A DNA stretch of 64,000 nt from assembly GCA_910576125.1 (NCBI GenBank), contig CAJTHM010000006.1, positions 179,148 to 243,147 on the forward strand. Reading direction: 5' to 3'. Origin of the DNA: Lachnospiraceae bacterium (lineage in GTDB: Bacteria; Bacillota; Clostridia; Lachnospirales; Lachnospiraceae). Below are positions 43,393 to 51,828 of this stretch, piece after piece. The first letter of the stretch is position 1. Every line of letters begins with the position of its first letter. A program made the translations under genes and the position numbers. The notes beneath the pieces are model-generated. The model was not told the DNA's origin, made no database searches, and worked only from the letters and a program-made list of their open reading frames with translations.

Positions 43393-43821
43393 TTCTATCG
43401 GCTACATATTCCCAATAAGCCACAGAGGGCGCAGGCATCCCTGGCGCAGGGCAGAGCAGCCGACCAGGACGAGAAAGCCTTTGAGATGGTCGGCCGGGGC
43501 GCCCCGCAGGAAGTGAAGGATGCGTGGATGGAGGCGGCAAAAGAAGCAAATGCGAATGGCATGGGAATCCGGGGCAACGGAATGATGAGCCACATATCGC
43601 AGATGATGGTGCAGCGGCTTAATAGGCAGCTTAAGGGTGAAACGGAGAATCTTGACATCCTTGGAAACACAGTGGAATCTGCAATCCAGGCAACGAAAAA
43701 GGCGCTGTACGATTTGGAGCATCCAAGGGTATATACGCCCAGGAGCATAGAGGTTCAGCAGGCCCGCATCAAAGAAGGGGAGTTTTACAGGGCGTTTTTG
43801 GAGAAGCTGGAGCAATTATAG
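43393..43821 (+). pseudogene. headless array-gene 3' fragment
   Basis: From an E2-like spacer (about 43405) an open frame reads QASLAQGRAADQDEKAFEMV, then GRGAPQEVKDAWMEAAKEAN, to the stop at 43821. The possible internal ATG at 43486 has no good site, and the frame is open through the spacer, so the start is missing. The fragment is helical and looks like the C-terminal domain of a larger protein of unknown family. Confidence 0.55.
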
Positions 43822-43899
43822 TGTACATTATAGCACAGAAGACAGGGACACTTCTAATTGCCAGATGGATTACAATGTCAAAAATGGAGGATTTGAAAA

Positions 43900-44436
43900 A
43901 TGAATGTAAATGGAATAGGGACAACAGGATATCCGGCATGGCAGGGAGCAAGGAAAGCAGAAAACAGTGCGAAAGGTGATTTCGGGGCGAATGTGAAATC
44001 AACAGGAAATGTAGTGCATATCGATCCTGACGCAGTATTTTCCATCCATCATGTGAAGACCGGAGAAAGCGCAAACGTATACCGGGCGGATGATTTTTCA
44101 GAGGATAATCCGGTTTACCTTGTGAAAGGCACTGACAAAAACGGAAATGAATACGAGCAGACAGTGGATGTGAGCAAGGTAAATCCGAATAGCTGCTCTT
44201 ATACAGAGATGCTTGCGTTAAATGCACATACAGGGAATAAGTCAGACAGCAATTTTATGACCATGTCGATACTGAAAGATAAGATGGACGGCACTTCCTA
44301 CCACGAAAAAGCAGATTATATGGCAATGGCGCACGAGCTTATGAATAACATGAAAACGCTTGGAAATTGGGACGGGTATCTGCGGTATGGGAAGTGGATC
44401 AACGATATCCTTACTTTCTGTAAAGTCAAATCATGA
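43900..44436 (+). CDS. array protein, MNVNGIGTTGYPAWQG family, member 2
   Basis: A 178-residue paralogue of the 42846 gene: identical MN(V)NGIGTTGYPAWQGAR start, GTDKNGNEYEQTVDVSKVNPNSCSYTEMLALNAHTG middle, and a helical C-terminus that differs. The upstream 25 bases including TGGAGGATTTGAAAAATG are nearly the same in both genes. No enzyme motif is visible. Confidence 0.72.
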   Translation: MNVNGIGTTGYPAWQGARKAENSAKGDFGANVKSTGNVVHIDPDAVFSIHHVKTGESANVYRADDFSEDNPVYLVKGTDKNGNEYEQTVDVSKVNPNSCSYTEMLALNAHTGNKSDSNFMTMSILKDKMDGTSYHEKADYMAMAHELMNNMKTLGNWDGYLRYGKWINDILTFCKVKS

Positions 44437-44460
44437 TTGAAAAACAGCCTGCCCTACGGC

Positions 44461-44535
44461 TGTATATACCCGATAAGCCACGGAGGGCGGGCATCTCTGA
44501 TGTTCCGGCAGATTAGGGAATCAGGAGAGCAGGGG
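44461..44535 (+). repeat. spacer module E2, copy 1
   Basis: About 75 bases downstream of a stop codon: ATACCCGATAAGCCACGGAG..., a central GTTCCGGCAG, and ATTAGGGAAT pairing with the left edge, then GGAGAGCAGGG. It matches the modules at 46119, 46466, 47301, 57221 and 58104. Confidence 0.6.
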
Positions 44536-44567
44536 GAGAACGGAAAAAGAATGGAGGATATTCAAGA

Positions 44568-45995
44568 ATGAGTGTTAGTGGAATCGGAAGCAGTGCAGCA
44601 AAGGAATATTCCGCCTTATATAGTAATCAGACGGCTGCATCCCGGCACAGGGCAGGGGAAGTAAAAGCACCTGCAAAGGCTGACAGTGTGGTGAAAACGC
44701 ACCAAAGGGGGCAGGCCGTCCCAGTCTATGCGGAGCGGGCATCCCAAAGCGGCGGCCTGCCACAACAGGACAGTGCAACGGCATTCCCCATGCCGTCTAT
44801 TATTGCGAAATATGAAAAATATACGAAGGCCATTGATGAGCATTACGCAAAGGTAAATGAAGAAAATAAAAAATTTGATAATCCGTCAAAGCATATATGG
44901 GATAAATACTATAACACAAAATCCCCTTATTATGTGAAGGGGCTGACACAGAGGGAGCGCGAGATATGTGCGGAATCCGAAAGGCGTGTCCTGAACGGGC
45001 TTCCGGCGGCAGTGAACAGCTATGACCCGGTAATCCAGAAGAACTTTGGTGGAATCATGAACGATGAGGAATGGAATGATGAGGTGCGGCGCGGCATGAA
45101 TGATTCCATCAACCGGCTTTTTGCGGAAAACGGCATTGACATACCGGAAGGGGCAGACCTGCGCCTGCGGGTTGACCCGTATGAGTACAAAATCCATGCA
45201 GGCGGTGTGGACGGGGCGCTGGCAAGGCAGATAGAGGAAGTCCTGAACAGGGGAAACAATGGAAGATACCTGTATGAGCATCTGCGCTGGTGCAATCCGG
45301 CGAATAACGGGTTTGAGCAGCCCAGGCAGTATTTATATGACACGGCATACCAGGAGAAGGCAGTCATGTGGCATTTTGTAAATGACATGACAGGGCTGGA
45401 CATGAGGGAACTGGAAAACAGGGACGGGGTAATCTATACGCCGGATGGACGGAACCTGTGGGATGCAGTAACAGAGCAGTATAATGAAAAGCGGGCAAAT
45501 GGTGAGATGGATGCCCTGCCTATGGAATCCTTGTATAAAGATTATCAGGTATTTGTGAAAGAGGGATGGGATAAGGAAGATGGGCGCGGGCTTGCCATCG
45601 GCTATAAAAATGGCAGCCTTTATGACATTGATACGGAATACGGATACGGGCCGGGCCAGAGGGAATGGCTGGAGGATAGCAGGAACCGGCATAGCCGGTA
45701 TTGGGGAAATTACCGTAAAGAACGGGAGGAGACCCTGCGCAGGGAGAAAGCGGAGCCGACAGCCTATGAGAAATGGCTGGACGGGCAGATGGCATATACG
45801 GAGGAAGTCCTTTCAGAGCTGGGGAACAGGACATATGGGAAGAGTGGGACACTGCTGTCCCAGCCGAATCTGAAAGCGATGCAGCAGCTATTGGATTATG
45901 CGGTCAGTAATGGGCGTGTTGTACCTCTTACGAAAGAAGTATTGCGCCTTCCGGGCAGGGGAACGCTGCGGGGCGGCCTTGATATATACGCTTAA
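44568..45995 (+). CDS. large array protein with MSVSGIG start
   Basis: A 475-residue protein of unknown family. MSVSGIGSSAAKEYSALYSN start, a basic linker (30-75), then a mostly helical body with many charged/aromatic segments (NEEWNDEVRRGMNDSINRLFAENGIDI, DLRLRVDPYEYKIHAGGVDG). The DLRLRVDPYEYKIH part resembles the strand pairs of other members. The last codons and stop lie inside the inverted 108-bp element, so the native C-terminus may have been replaced. No signal peptide. Confidence 0.7.
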   Translation: MSVSGIGSSAAKEYSALYSNQTAASRHRAGEVKAPAKADSVVKTHQRGQAVPVYAERASQSGGLPQQDSATAFPMPSIIAKYEKYTKAIDEHYAKVNEENKKFDNPSKHIWDKYYNTKSPYYVKGLTQREREICAESERRVLNGLPAAVNSYDPVIQKNFGGIMNDEEWNDEVRRGMNDSINRLFAENGIDIPEGADLRLRVDPYEYKIHAGGVDGALARQIEEVLNRGNNGRYLYEHLRWCNPANNGFEQPRQYLYDTAYQEKAVMWHFVNDMTGLDMRELENRDGVIYTPDGRNLWDAVTEQYNEKRANGEMDALPMESLYKDYQVFVKEGWDKEDGRGLAIGYKNGSLYDIDTEYGYGPGQREWLEDSRNRHSRYWGNYRKEREETLRREKAEPTAYEKWLDGQMAYTEEVLSELGNRTYGKSGTLLSQPNLKAMQQLLDYAVSNGRVVPLTKEVLRLPGRGTLRGGLDIYA

Positions 45996-46087
45996 CGATT
46001 TCACTTGCCGTGAAACCAGACTGCATAACGCTGACTGGTTCAATCGCTTGATTGCATTAGGCAGTATTCAGCGTTATGCAGTATAAA
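45983..46087 (-). repeat. 108-bp MITE-like element, copy C (inverted)
   Basis: Reverse complement of copies A and B, with small changes at the left end (one base lost). It supplies the TAA stop of the preceding gene (45993-45995). Its right end (GCAGTATAAA) is 30 bases before an E2 module. Confidence 0.85.
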
Positions 46088-46118
46088 GGCATAGAAGGAA
46101 ATGGATTCTACGGTTTCA

Positions 46119-46188
46119 TATTCCCAATAAGCTACAGCCTGACAAAGCAGGGCAGGCATCCCCGGCGTTCTGGCAGATTGGAGAATAT
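46119..46188 (+). repeat. spacer module E2, copy 2
   Basis: TATTCCCAATAAGCTACAGC at the left edge and ATTGGAGAATATA at the right pair as an imperfect palindrome; the inner CCGG-CGTT-CTGG forms a small hairpin. It lies between copy C of the 108-bp element and a small membrane-protein gene. Confidence 0.65.
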
Positions 46189-46213
46189 AATTGTGATAAG
46201 AGAGGTATTTGGG

Positions 46214-46474
46214 ATGTTAAAAAAGCTGAACCAAATTACAAATATTACAATCGGTTCTTTTGTAGGAGTTTTCATTGGATGTGGAATATATGTATTTTGT
46301 GATTATAAAAAACACCCTGATTTATATGCTATGCAATCAGCACCGTGGTACACAAGTATTTTTGTTTATGGCATAGTTATGCTTATTTTTGTGGCGGTGG
46401 CGGTTATTGCGAAGCTGATTGTCCGAAAAAAGATGAAAGAGGGGATAAATTCAACGGACGCATACCATCAATAA
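46214..46474 (+). CDS. small two-helix membrane protein in the array
   Basis: An 86-residue protein with membrane helices at about 11-30 and 46-70, short loops and a Lys/Arg-rich C-terminus. It is the only clear membrane protein inside the array. Its size and place would suit an immunity or anchoring partner of a neighbouring array protein, but nothing proves it. The start is the ATG at 46214 after AGAGAGG. Confidence 0.6.
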   Translation: MLKKLNQITNITIGSFVGVFIGCGIYVFCDYKKHPDLYAMQSAPWYTSIFVYGIVMLIFVAVAVIAKLIVRKKMKEGINSTDAYHQ

Positions 46475-46530
46475 GCCACAGCCTGACAAGGCAGGGCAGG
46501 CATCCCCGGCATTTCCGGCAAAACTGAGAG
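46466..46530 (+). repeat. spacer module E2, copy 3
   Basis: CAATAAGCCACAGCCTGACA, then AGGCAGGGCAGGCATCCCCGGC, with a shortened right side. The stop codon of the small membrane gene is the TAA of its AATAAGCC block. Confidence 0.6.
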
Positions 46531-46541
46531 AGACGATTGAA

Positions 46542-46715
46542 ATGGATATAACAGGAATAGCAAAAAGCCATCATGCGGGCATCCCCAAAGCGTCATCCAA
46601 AAAGGAATGGAAGCTGTCTGATTCCCTCCGGGAGAAAACTGCTCGGACTTATTACGAGGGAGCTGATGCGGCTCTGAACGACAGAGGGGCTGACAAAAAT
46701 AATGGAGGAGATTAA
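46542..46715 (+). CDS. 57-residue ORF containing spacer module E1
   Basis: MDITGIAKSHHAGIPKASSK followed by ...REKTARTYYEGADAALNDRGADKNNGGD. It starts with the array-type motif (M-x-I-x-G-I) and ends 4 bases before the next start, so its stop overlaps that gene's ribosome-binding region. Module E1 (46640-46692) is its C-terminal half. This is the one place where the E1 reading frame has a plausible start, though the site before it is weak. It could be a leader peptide or a short array protein. Confidence 0.45.
   Translation: MDITGIAKSHHAGIPKASSKKEWKLSDSLREKTARTYYEGADAALNDRGADKNNGGD
46640..46692 (+). repeat. spacer module E1, copy 6
   Basis: Arms TGCTC/GAGCT and CTCTG-AACGA-CAGAG, the best-formed copy. 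It lies within the 46542 ORF, 27 bases before the next start. Confidence 0.7.
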
Positions 46716-46719
46716 GAAA

Positions 46720-47286
46720 ATGAATGTAAACGGAATAGGAGCAGGATACCCGGCAGCAGGGTATGAAACGAGAAGGGCAAGAAGGAATTACGCTGGCCAG
46801 ATGTGTAATATGGTTCCAGCAACACAGTCATCCGGCGGTACATTTGAGTTACATATTTCAAACGATAAGGACGGAAAGGCAATCGGCTCAATGTGTGGGG
46901 CGGATTATTCCCTTACGGTCTACCAGCCGAAGGACTTTGACCCTGCGAACCCGGTATATAAAGTGAAGGTATGGGATAAAGGCGGAAATGTGACAGAACG
47001 CATGGTGGATGTGTCGAAAGTTGACACAGCGGGCAGCGACTATATAGATATGTTTGCATATTCCAGCCATTTATCGGCAAGCGGGAAATGTCCGGGCGCA
47101 CAGTCTGCTTTTATCAGGGCAGGGGCAAATCAGCATGGAGCTGACAGTAAAACACATGATGACCTGTTCGGGATGAAAGACTGGATCGGTGTTTTAAAAG
47201 ATGCTATGCAGACGCAGTATGATGCGGGGAATCTGAAAGGATATCTGGATTATAAGCAGTTTTTGGATTTTCTGGATAATAAGTAA
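46720..47286 (+). CDS. array protein, MNVNGIGAGYPA family, member 3
   Basis: A 188-residue protein: MNVNGIGAGYPAAGYETRRA, a beta-rich middle with VYKVKVWDKGGNVTERMVDVSKVDTAGSDYIDMFAYSSHL (same plan as the 42846 and 43900 proteins), and C-terminal helices ending YKQFLDFLDNK. GGAGGAG precedes the ATG at 46720, chosen over 46702. Function unknown. Confidence 0.7.
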   Translation: MNVNGIGAGYPAAGYETRRARRNYAGQMCNMVPATQSSGGTFELHISNDKDGKAIGSMCGADYSLTVYQPKDFDPANPVYKVKVWDKGGNVTERMVDVSKVDTAGSDYIDMFAYSSHLSASGKCPGAQSAFIRAGANQHGADSKTHDDLFGMKDWIGVLKDAMQTQYDAGNLKGYLDYKQFLDFLDNK

Positions 47287-47300
47287 GCTATTCCTCATCC

Positions 47301-47385
47301 CTATATCCCCGATAAACCAAAGCCCGGCAAGGGAGGGTATCCCTGACATTCTGGCAGATTGGGGAATAGGGGAGCAGGGAAAAAT
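47301..47385 (+). repeat. spacer module E2, copy 4
   Basis: TATATCCCCGATAAACCAAA at the left; ATTGGGGAATAGGGGAGCAG at the right. TATxCCCC pairs with GGGGAATA. It follows the 46720 gene by about 15 bases. Confidence 0.65.
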
Positions 47386-47411
47386 TTAGAACAATAGGAA
47401 GGAGAGATAAA

Positions 47412-47621
47412 ATGCCTTATATTACAATTGAAAGTGGAGCTTTATCAGATGACCAAAAGGAGGAACTGATAAAACGGTTGACGGAAGTATCTTCCGAGAT
47501 TATGAAAGTACCGCAGGAATTTTTTGTTACAACAATTAAGGAAGTGCCGGACAAAAATTTTGGCATTGGCGGTAAGACGATTGATAAAGTGAAAGCAGAG
47601 TATATGCAGAAACATAAGTGA
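47412..47621 (+). CDS. 4-oxalocrotonate tautomerase family protein
   Basis: A 69-residue tautomerase with Pro immediately after Met (MPYITIESGALSDDQKEELI), the catalytic N-terminal proline of the family, and the standard KxxxIxRLTExxSExMKVP pattern. It is slightly longer than the 62-residue archetype. It probably performs keto-enol tautomerisation on an unknown substrate. It sits at the array end with GGAAGGAGAG upstream but has no array-type start. Confidence 0.88.
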   Translation: MPYITIESGALSDDQKEELIKRLTEVSSEIMKVPQEFFVTTIKEVPDKNFGIGGKTIDKVKAEYMQKHK

Positions 47622-47814
47622 TTGTCGGACGGCGAATTGAGGGAGACGCAAACAGCAGATTATTTTTCCAACCTTTATCCCATTGACCGCGCAGTGCCGT
47701 CTGTGAATGCATGATCCTGCCGAAAATGCGGCGCACTGCTGTCAGCACGGATTTTCTCCTGAAATATAAAAAGGCCATGGATCCCGTCATGAGATCCACA
47801 GCCATATGAAGCAT

Positions 47815-48138
47815 TCAGTTTTTCAGCTGTCCGGCAGCCATGGCAGGCAGATGGACCAGGCCGGCGGCGACAGTCACCGCATCCACCTTCCGTATCAGAT
47901 GGCTGAGCCGTTCCTCATTCCAGAAGATATCGGAGAAATCGGAGAGCTCGCACCCTATGTCGTGGTTGGGGATGCACAGGTAATTCCCATATTTATGCCG
48001 TCCGGCGAGGATGTGGAAGTAAGTCCCCCGCCCATTGATCTCAGCCTCATACCATCCGTTTCCCATGCCCAGCAGGATGATCTCCCCAGTCCAGGTCTCC
48101 CTGTGGGAGCCGCTTTTTAAGATACAGGTATAATCCAT
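47815..48138 (-). CDS. small conserved protein (DUF6618-like) behind a transposon ATPase
   Basis: A 107-residue protein: MDYTCILKSGSHRETWTGEI, GNGWYEAEINGRGTYFHILAGRHKYGNYLCIPNHDIGCELSDFSDIFWNEERL. It resembles a Lachnospiraceae family I recall as DUF6618 (unchecked). The ATG is preceded by GGAGGCATGGAAC and lies 13 bases after the ATPase gene, so it belongs to the transposon operon. About 190 bases to its left hold no supported gene. Confidence 0.6.
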   Translation of the reverse strand: MDYTCILKSGSHRETWTGEIILLGMGNGWYEAEINGRGTYFHILAGRHKYGNYLCIPNHDIGCELSDFSDIFWNEERLSHLIRKVDAVTVAAGLVHLPAMAAGQLKN

Positions 48139-48151
48139 GTTCCATGCCTCC

Positions 48152-48958
48152 CTATCCGAGATTCTGGCTGCTGACGGAAGCCAGGATGACATCTGTATCA
48201 ATCACCTTCTTGTCCATCTGTGCCCCCAGTGTCAGTGCATCGGTCATCAGGTTGTCCACCAGGCGGGGGCTCCCCTGGGAGTGGCTGTGGACGGCGGAGA
48301 GCGTCGCCTGGTCGATGATGGAGGCGGCTCCTCCGGCACAGGCGATCTTGTGGAGGATGTACTGCGCCACTTCTGAATCCGAGAGTCCGGAAAAGTTGTA
48401 ATGCACGGTGATCCTCTGGCGCAGGGCCTCATGGACGGGCTTCTTCAGGGTGCTGTTCAGGTGGGGCTCCCCGCAGAGGATGAGCGTGAAGCAGTTGAGG
48501 GAGTCATACCCATAGTTCATGAGCATCTTGATGTCCTCCAGGATGCCGGTGGAGAGGTACTGTGCCTCATCGACTGCCAGGAGGAGGGGCTGCTTCTTGT
48601 CCCTGTAGAGGTAGAGGATCTGCTCTTGCACGGCGCGGAACATCCCAGGCTTGCCGCCCCTTGGCTCTACCCCTAAGACAGAGCAGAGCTGGCGGTAGAA
48701 CTCCATGACGCTGACGGTGGAGAGGCAGATGTATTCCATGTGGCAGAGGTTGGGGTTGAGGCTCTTTGCAAAGCAGCGCAGGGCGAAGGACTTGCCCATG
48801 CCGGGGCGTGCCGTGAACAGGCCGATGCCCCTGGTGTCCTTGAGGTAGTCCAGCCGGGACGCCATCTCCGAGATGTCCCTTGAGGGGAACCGGTCCTTCT
48901 CTTTCGCATTCTGCTTGTCAAAGGGATTGAAGGAAAGCCCATAGTAGGAACGGAACAT
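48152..48958 (-). CDS. transposon AAA+ ATPase (TnsC/ExeA-like)
   Basis: A 268-residue ATPase. Walker A ARPGMGKSF (about 48-56), Walker B LLLAVDEAQYL (about 127), sensor LILCGEPHL, and a C-terminal lid region typical of AAA_22 proteins. It begins MFRSYYGLSFNPFDKQ, common in ExeA/TnsC/MuB-like target-selection ATPases. It overlaps the transposase stop as ATGA. It appears intact although the transposase is truncated. Confidence 0.88.
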   Translation of the reverse strand: MFRSYYGLSFNPFDKQNAKEKDRFPSRDISEMASRLDYLKDTRGIGLFTARPGMGKSFALRCFAKSLNPNLCHMEYICLSTVSVMEFYRQLCSVLGVEPRGGKPGMFRAVQEQILYLYRDKKQPLLLAVDEAQYLSTGILEDIKMLMNYGYDSLNCFTLILCGEPHLNSTLKKPVHEALRQRITVHYNFSGLSDSEVAQYILHKIACAGGAASIIDQATLSAVHSHSQGSPRLVDNLMTDALTLGAQMDKKVIDTDVILASVSSQNLG

Positions 48959-49545
48959 CAGCCCTCACCTCCGATCCTTGAATAATCGATGGACGGCGTG
49001 TTATTGCGTTTCGTTCGGCAGTTCCCATTCTTATCCGTAGGCCGGATGGGGTAATGCTCCCCTTCGTAAAGGATGAAGGCGGAGGACATGTCGTCCGGCA
49101 GGAAGCGGATTTCCACTTTCGATGAGATGAACTGCATGGGGACGTCATAGGACACTTTGTCGATGGAGATGGTGGAGTCCTTGTTCACCTTCCTGGTGAT
49201 GCGGTTGAGGAAGCATTCCTCCAGCCATTCCCTGGTGGGCATGCGGATGGAGGAACGGGCCTGCTGGTAGCGCTCCAGGGGCGTGGCGCCGATGCCGGAA
49301 TGGACGGACGTATTGTAGGTGCGCATATAGTCCTTAAGCAGCCCGCCAAACTGCGCCAGCGAGGTAACGGAATCCAGATCCAGTGTATAGAGCCATGTCT
49401 CCTTGAGCGTCCTGAACTGGCGTTCTATCTTGGCCTTGGAAGCACCGTCACGGATCTTTGTGTGTAAAAGTACGGTGCCGATGGAGCCGCAGATGAGGGA
49501 GAGCTGCTCATTTGAATAGCTGCAGCCATTATCGATACTATTACG
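48958..49545 (-). pseudogene. Mu-type DDE transposase, N-terminal half missing
   Basis: About 195 codons remain. SIDNGCSYSNEQLSLICGSI contains the second catalytic Asp (D-N-G); KAKIERQFRTLKETWL follows and then the beta-barrel C-terminus (DKVSYDVPMQFISSKVEIRF). Upstream coding is lost where the transposon-end repeats begin at 49563. The element can no longer move itself. Confidence 0.88.
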
Positions 49546-49562
49546 ATAACGGAATAGTGTCG

Positions 49563-49646
49563 ACTATACCGATGTTTTGACTATTCCGACATTTTGAGCC
49601 GGAATGAGTGAATCAGGTCATTCAGGTTCAGAAATGTCGGAATAGT
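49563..49646. repeat. transposon end with 17-bp tandem and inverted repeats
   Basis: ACTATACCGATGTTTTG (49563-49579) and ACTATTCCGACATTTTG (49580-49596) are directly abutting 17-bp repeats. AAATGTCGGAATAGT (49632-49646) is an inverted copy. Multiple binding sites at one end are typical of Mu/Tn7-type elements. The truncated transposase touches this end, so an internal deletion brought them together. Confidence 0.65.
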
Positions 49647-49655
49647 TTTTTACAT

Positions 49656-49812
49656 TTACAGAGAGTAGATTTTCTCAAGGATGCCCCGGTCATCCCACTT
49701 TTTCCCTGCCCCTGTGTCTTCTTGATTCGCTGCGGACATAGACTTTGAAAGGGTTTCTATCGTCGCAAAGGCATAGAAACCGGAAGTGGTTGACATGCTT
49801 CCATTACTAGGA
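49656..49812 (-). pseudogene. 3' coding remnant of unknown gene
   Basis: On the minus strand a 51-codon open end reads STTSGFYAFATIETLSKSMS, then AANQEDTGAGKKWDDRGILE, and stops at 49656. Coding-like composition contrasts with the AT-rich plasmid DNA that begins just above 49812. It is cut at the left edge of the integrated plasmid. The family is not recognised. Confidence 0.45.
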
Positions 49813-49871
49813 ACAATATTTTTTATTAGAAATGCCTATTTTATAGGCTTTTTTAATGTTTCCCGTGAAAC

Positions 49872-49893
49872 ATTTATACTAATTTATACGAAT
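49872..49893. repeat. left-end integrase arm-type repeats
   Basis: ATTTATACT (49872) and ATTTATACGAAT (49882-49893). The 12-mer is exactly repeated at 56138-56149 at the other end of the element. The rest of 49813-50102 is AT-rich with short palindromes (CATACGCCGTATG-like at 49987) and no supported gene. Confidence 0.5.
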
Positions 49894-50102
49894 TTTTCCG
49901 CAGAATGGTTTTTATTTTGCCCCCAAGTATAAGCACCAGTCAAGACAATTTAAAAATGATTGTGCCGAAATCAAGCCTTTTTATACATACGCCGTATGTA
50001 TAAAACAGCCTAAAAAGGCTCATTTTTATGTATGTTATACCCATATTGTATGTATAAAAAAATAAGCAACTTTCAAAAAGTTGCCTATTTTTCAATGAAA
50101 TC

Positions 50103-50402
50103 TTATTCTTTAAATTCTTTTAAAATTCCTAGTTCGTGTAATAACTTTATTGCGTCAGAGAATCCACTTAAATACGATAAATCAGCACACCGACTGTCCC
50201 TTGTTTCTAAGCAAGATATAAGGTCATTGATTAGAAGTCTATCAGCTTTTACAAGATTGAGGGCTTCATATCTGTTTAGAAGCTCTTGTGTATCAGAGCA
50301 GTCCTGTTGATACACTTCATCCCCCATTAACAGCCTATCACGCCGTTTATCTAGCACTTGTCCGATATTTTCTTGTATTAGTTGATTTATTAGGTTATCC
50401 AT
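50103..50402 (-). CDS. small helical protein of the integrated plasmid
   Basis: A 99-residue helical protein of unknown family. Its C-terminus ...DLSYLSGFSDAIKLLHELG resembles the end of the protein at 62539 (AYLLGFSDCKAMFLGK), suggesting a shared small family of element-encoded proteins. The ATG at 50402 has GGGGAAAGTA upstream. It is divergent from the Cro-type gene. Confidence 0.65.
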   Translation of the reverse strand: MDNLINQLIQENIGQVLDKRRDRLLMGDEVYQQDCSDTQELLNRYEALNLVKADRLLINDLISCLETRDSRCADLSYLSGFSDAIKLLHELGILKEFKE

Positions 50403-50514
50403 TACTTTCCCCTTTCTATTGGTTTTACATAAGCATAGCATATTGTGGAGATATTCACAATATGGATTTTAGCAATTCACCGCTAAAATATTGTTAGAAC
50501 CGACAAGAGAGGGA

Positions 50515-50730
50515 GTGATTGCTATTATTGATTTCAGCCCAATGTGGCAGACAATGGAAGAAAAAGGTATTACACAATACAAATTGTTAAAGTCTGGGAT
50601 TGATAACAAGACACTGGATACCTTGAAAAAGAATAACAATATAACACTTCTTACACTTGAAAAGATATGTAATATTTTGGATTGCACGCCCAACGATATT
50701 GTAAGATTTACAGACAATAAAAAGGCGTAA
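50515..50730 (+). CDS. Cro/CI-type small regulator (YozG-like HTH)
   Basis: About 71 residues. FSPMWQTMEEKGITQYKLLKSGIDNKTLDTLKKNNNITLLTLEKICNILDCTPNDIV is the compact HTH_26-type fold. The start is uncertain: GTG at 50515 (after GAGAGG), ATT at 50524-50529 (the family usually starts M-I-D-x-S), or ATG at 50542. It is probably the copy-number or recombination regulator of the element. A terminator follows. Confidence 0.8.
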   Translation: MIAIIDFSPMWQTMEEKGITQYKLLKSGIDNKTLDTLKKNNNITLLTLEKICNILDCTPNDIVRFTDNKKA

Positions 50731-50735
50731 TCAAG

Positions 50736-50771
50736 GGGAATAACCAAAAAGAATGGTTATCCCCTTTTTTC
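50736..50771 (+). terminator. terminator of the Cro-type gene
   Basis: GGGGAATAACC and GGTTATCCCC pair with one bulge, followed by TTTTTT. Confidence 0.75.
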
Positions 50772-50877
50772 AATTTTGCTTTTGACTGGGAAAAAAGTAA
50801 AGACGTAAAAGAGTATTTTTTCAAACAAAATGAAGTTTGAAAAAATCTTCCTTTTACATCTTGACTTTTTATTTACG

Positions 50878-51819
50878 TTATTTCAAATAGTGATTTACCG
50901 ACACATCTAAGCGGTTATGCCCTAGTGCTTCACTAACAATATATATATCATCTCTAAGCCCCTTAAAAGGACGTTCTTTATCGTGTGCTATATAATACTC
51001 ACTTTTAATGTTTTTTTCGTTTCTAGGGGCATATTGCGAAGCATAAACGGCTTTTAAATCTTTGTTATCACATACAGTTTGGTATAACTCTTGTGCGTAT
51101 TCTCTTCTATATCCGTGGACATCACAGCCATTATGAATTTTATCAAATAGCAACTCATTGGGGGCTTTTGTGCTTATTAGTTCTTTGATTGCTTTTTGAT
51201 ACTTTGGAAGCACTGGAGAAACCCTATCACGTCCACCTTTGCTTTGCTCAAAACGCACAAACATATTACCGTTTTTATCTGAAAAAAAATTATTAGGAGT
51301 AAGTTTTCCTATATCTTCCCTACGTCCACCAGTGCCACGGCAAAGGGCAACTAAAGGGGCGTTTTTTTCTTCTGAAAAATGCGCATCCCTTTTGGCTTCA
51401 CCCCTTGAACGTGTCACGTCCTTATAGCTTCTTTTGTTCTCAAACTTACATTCTATTTGTTCACCATAGAGTTTTCCGAGCGCAGCCCTTTCCGCTTTTA
51501 GCGTATAAAGACTTTTACCTTGTGCTTCTCTATCTTTTAAATATTCAGTTGCATATTGCTTTATATCTTCTAATTTTGTGTATTTATTAACACCTTTTTC
51601 TTGTATACACCAACTAGCAAAACGCTCACAATGTTCCCTGTAAACGTCATAAGTTTTTATGCTATGTATTCCATCAACAGCAGTTCCAAAAGGAACTTTT
51701 TCACCCTTTTGAGCGTATTCTTGTTTTAATTCTTCTTTTGCTTTGTGCCTACTTTCACCAATACGGGCTTTTTGTGTTAGCGTATGTTGTATTTGATTAT
51801 TTAATGTTTTTCTTCCCAT
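50878..51819 (-). CDS. tyrosine recombinase-like protein
   Basis: A 313-residue protein with an N-terminal SAM-like core-binding domain (50-135) and a C-terminal catalytic domain. Candidate catalytic residues: Arg in GTGGRREDIGKLT, HGYRRE (H-x-x-R), His in EALGHNRLDVSVNHYLK, and Tyr in NHYLK. The missing beta-hairpin Lys is not obvious. It may resolve plasmid multimers or act in integration beside the second recombinase. The ATG at 51819 lies 10 bases after AAAGGA. Confidence 0.75.
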   Translation of the reverse strand: MGRKTLNNQIQHTLTQKARIGESRHKAKEELKQEYAQKGEKVPFGTAVDGIHSIKTYDVYREHCERFASWCIQEKGVNKYTKLEDIKQYATEYLKDREAQGKSLYTLKAERAALGKLYGEQIECKFENKRSYKDVTRSRGEAKRDAHFSEEKNAPLVALCRGTGGRREDIGKLTPNNFFSDKNGNMFVRFEQSKGGRDRVSPVLPKYQKAIKELISTKAPNELLFDKIHNGCDVHGYRREYAQELYQTVCDNKDLKAVYASQYAPRNEKNIKSEYYIAHDKERPFKGLRDDIYIVSEALGHNRLDVSVNHYLK

Positions 51820-51828
51820 TTTTTTCAC

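Noticed and set aside
47536..47814. 92-codon minus-strand ORF after the DUF6618-like gene
   Set aside because: It overlaps the tautomerase gene antisense and has no recognisable motif or site.
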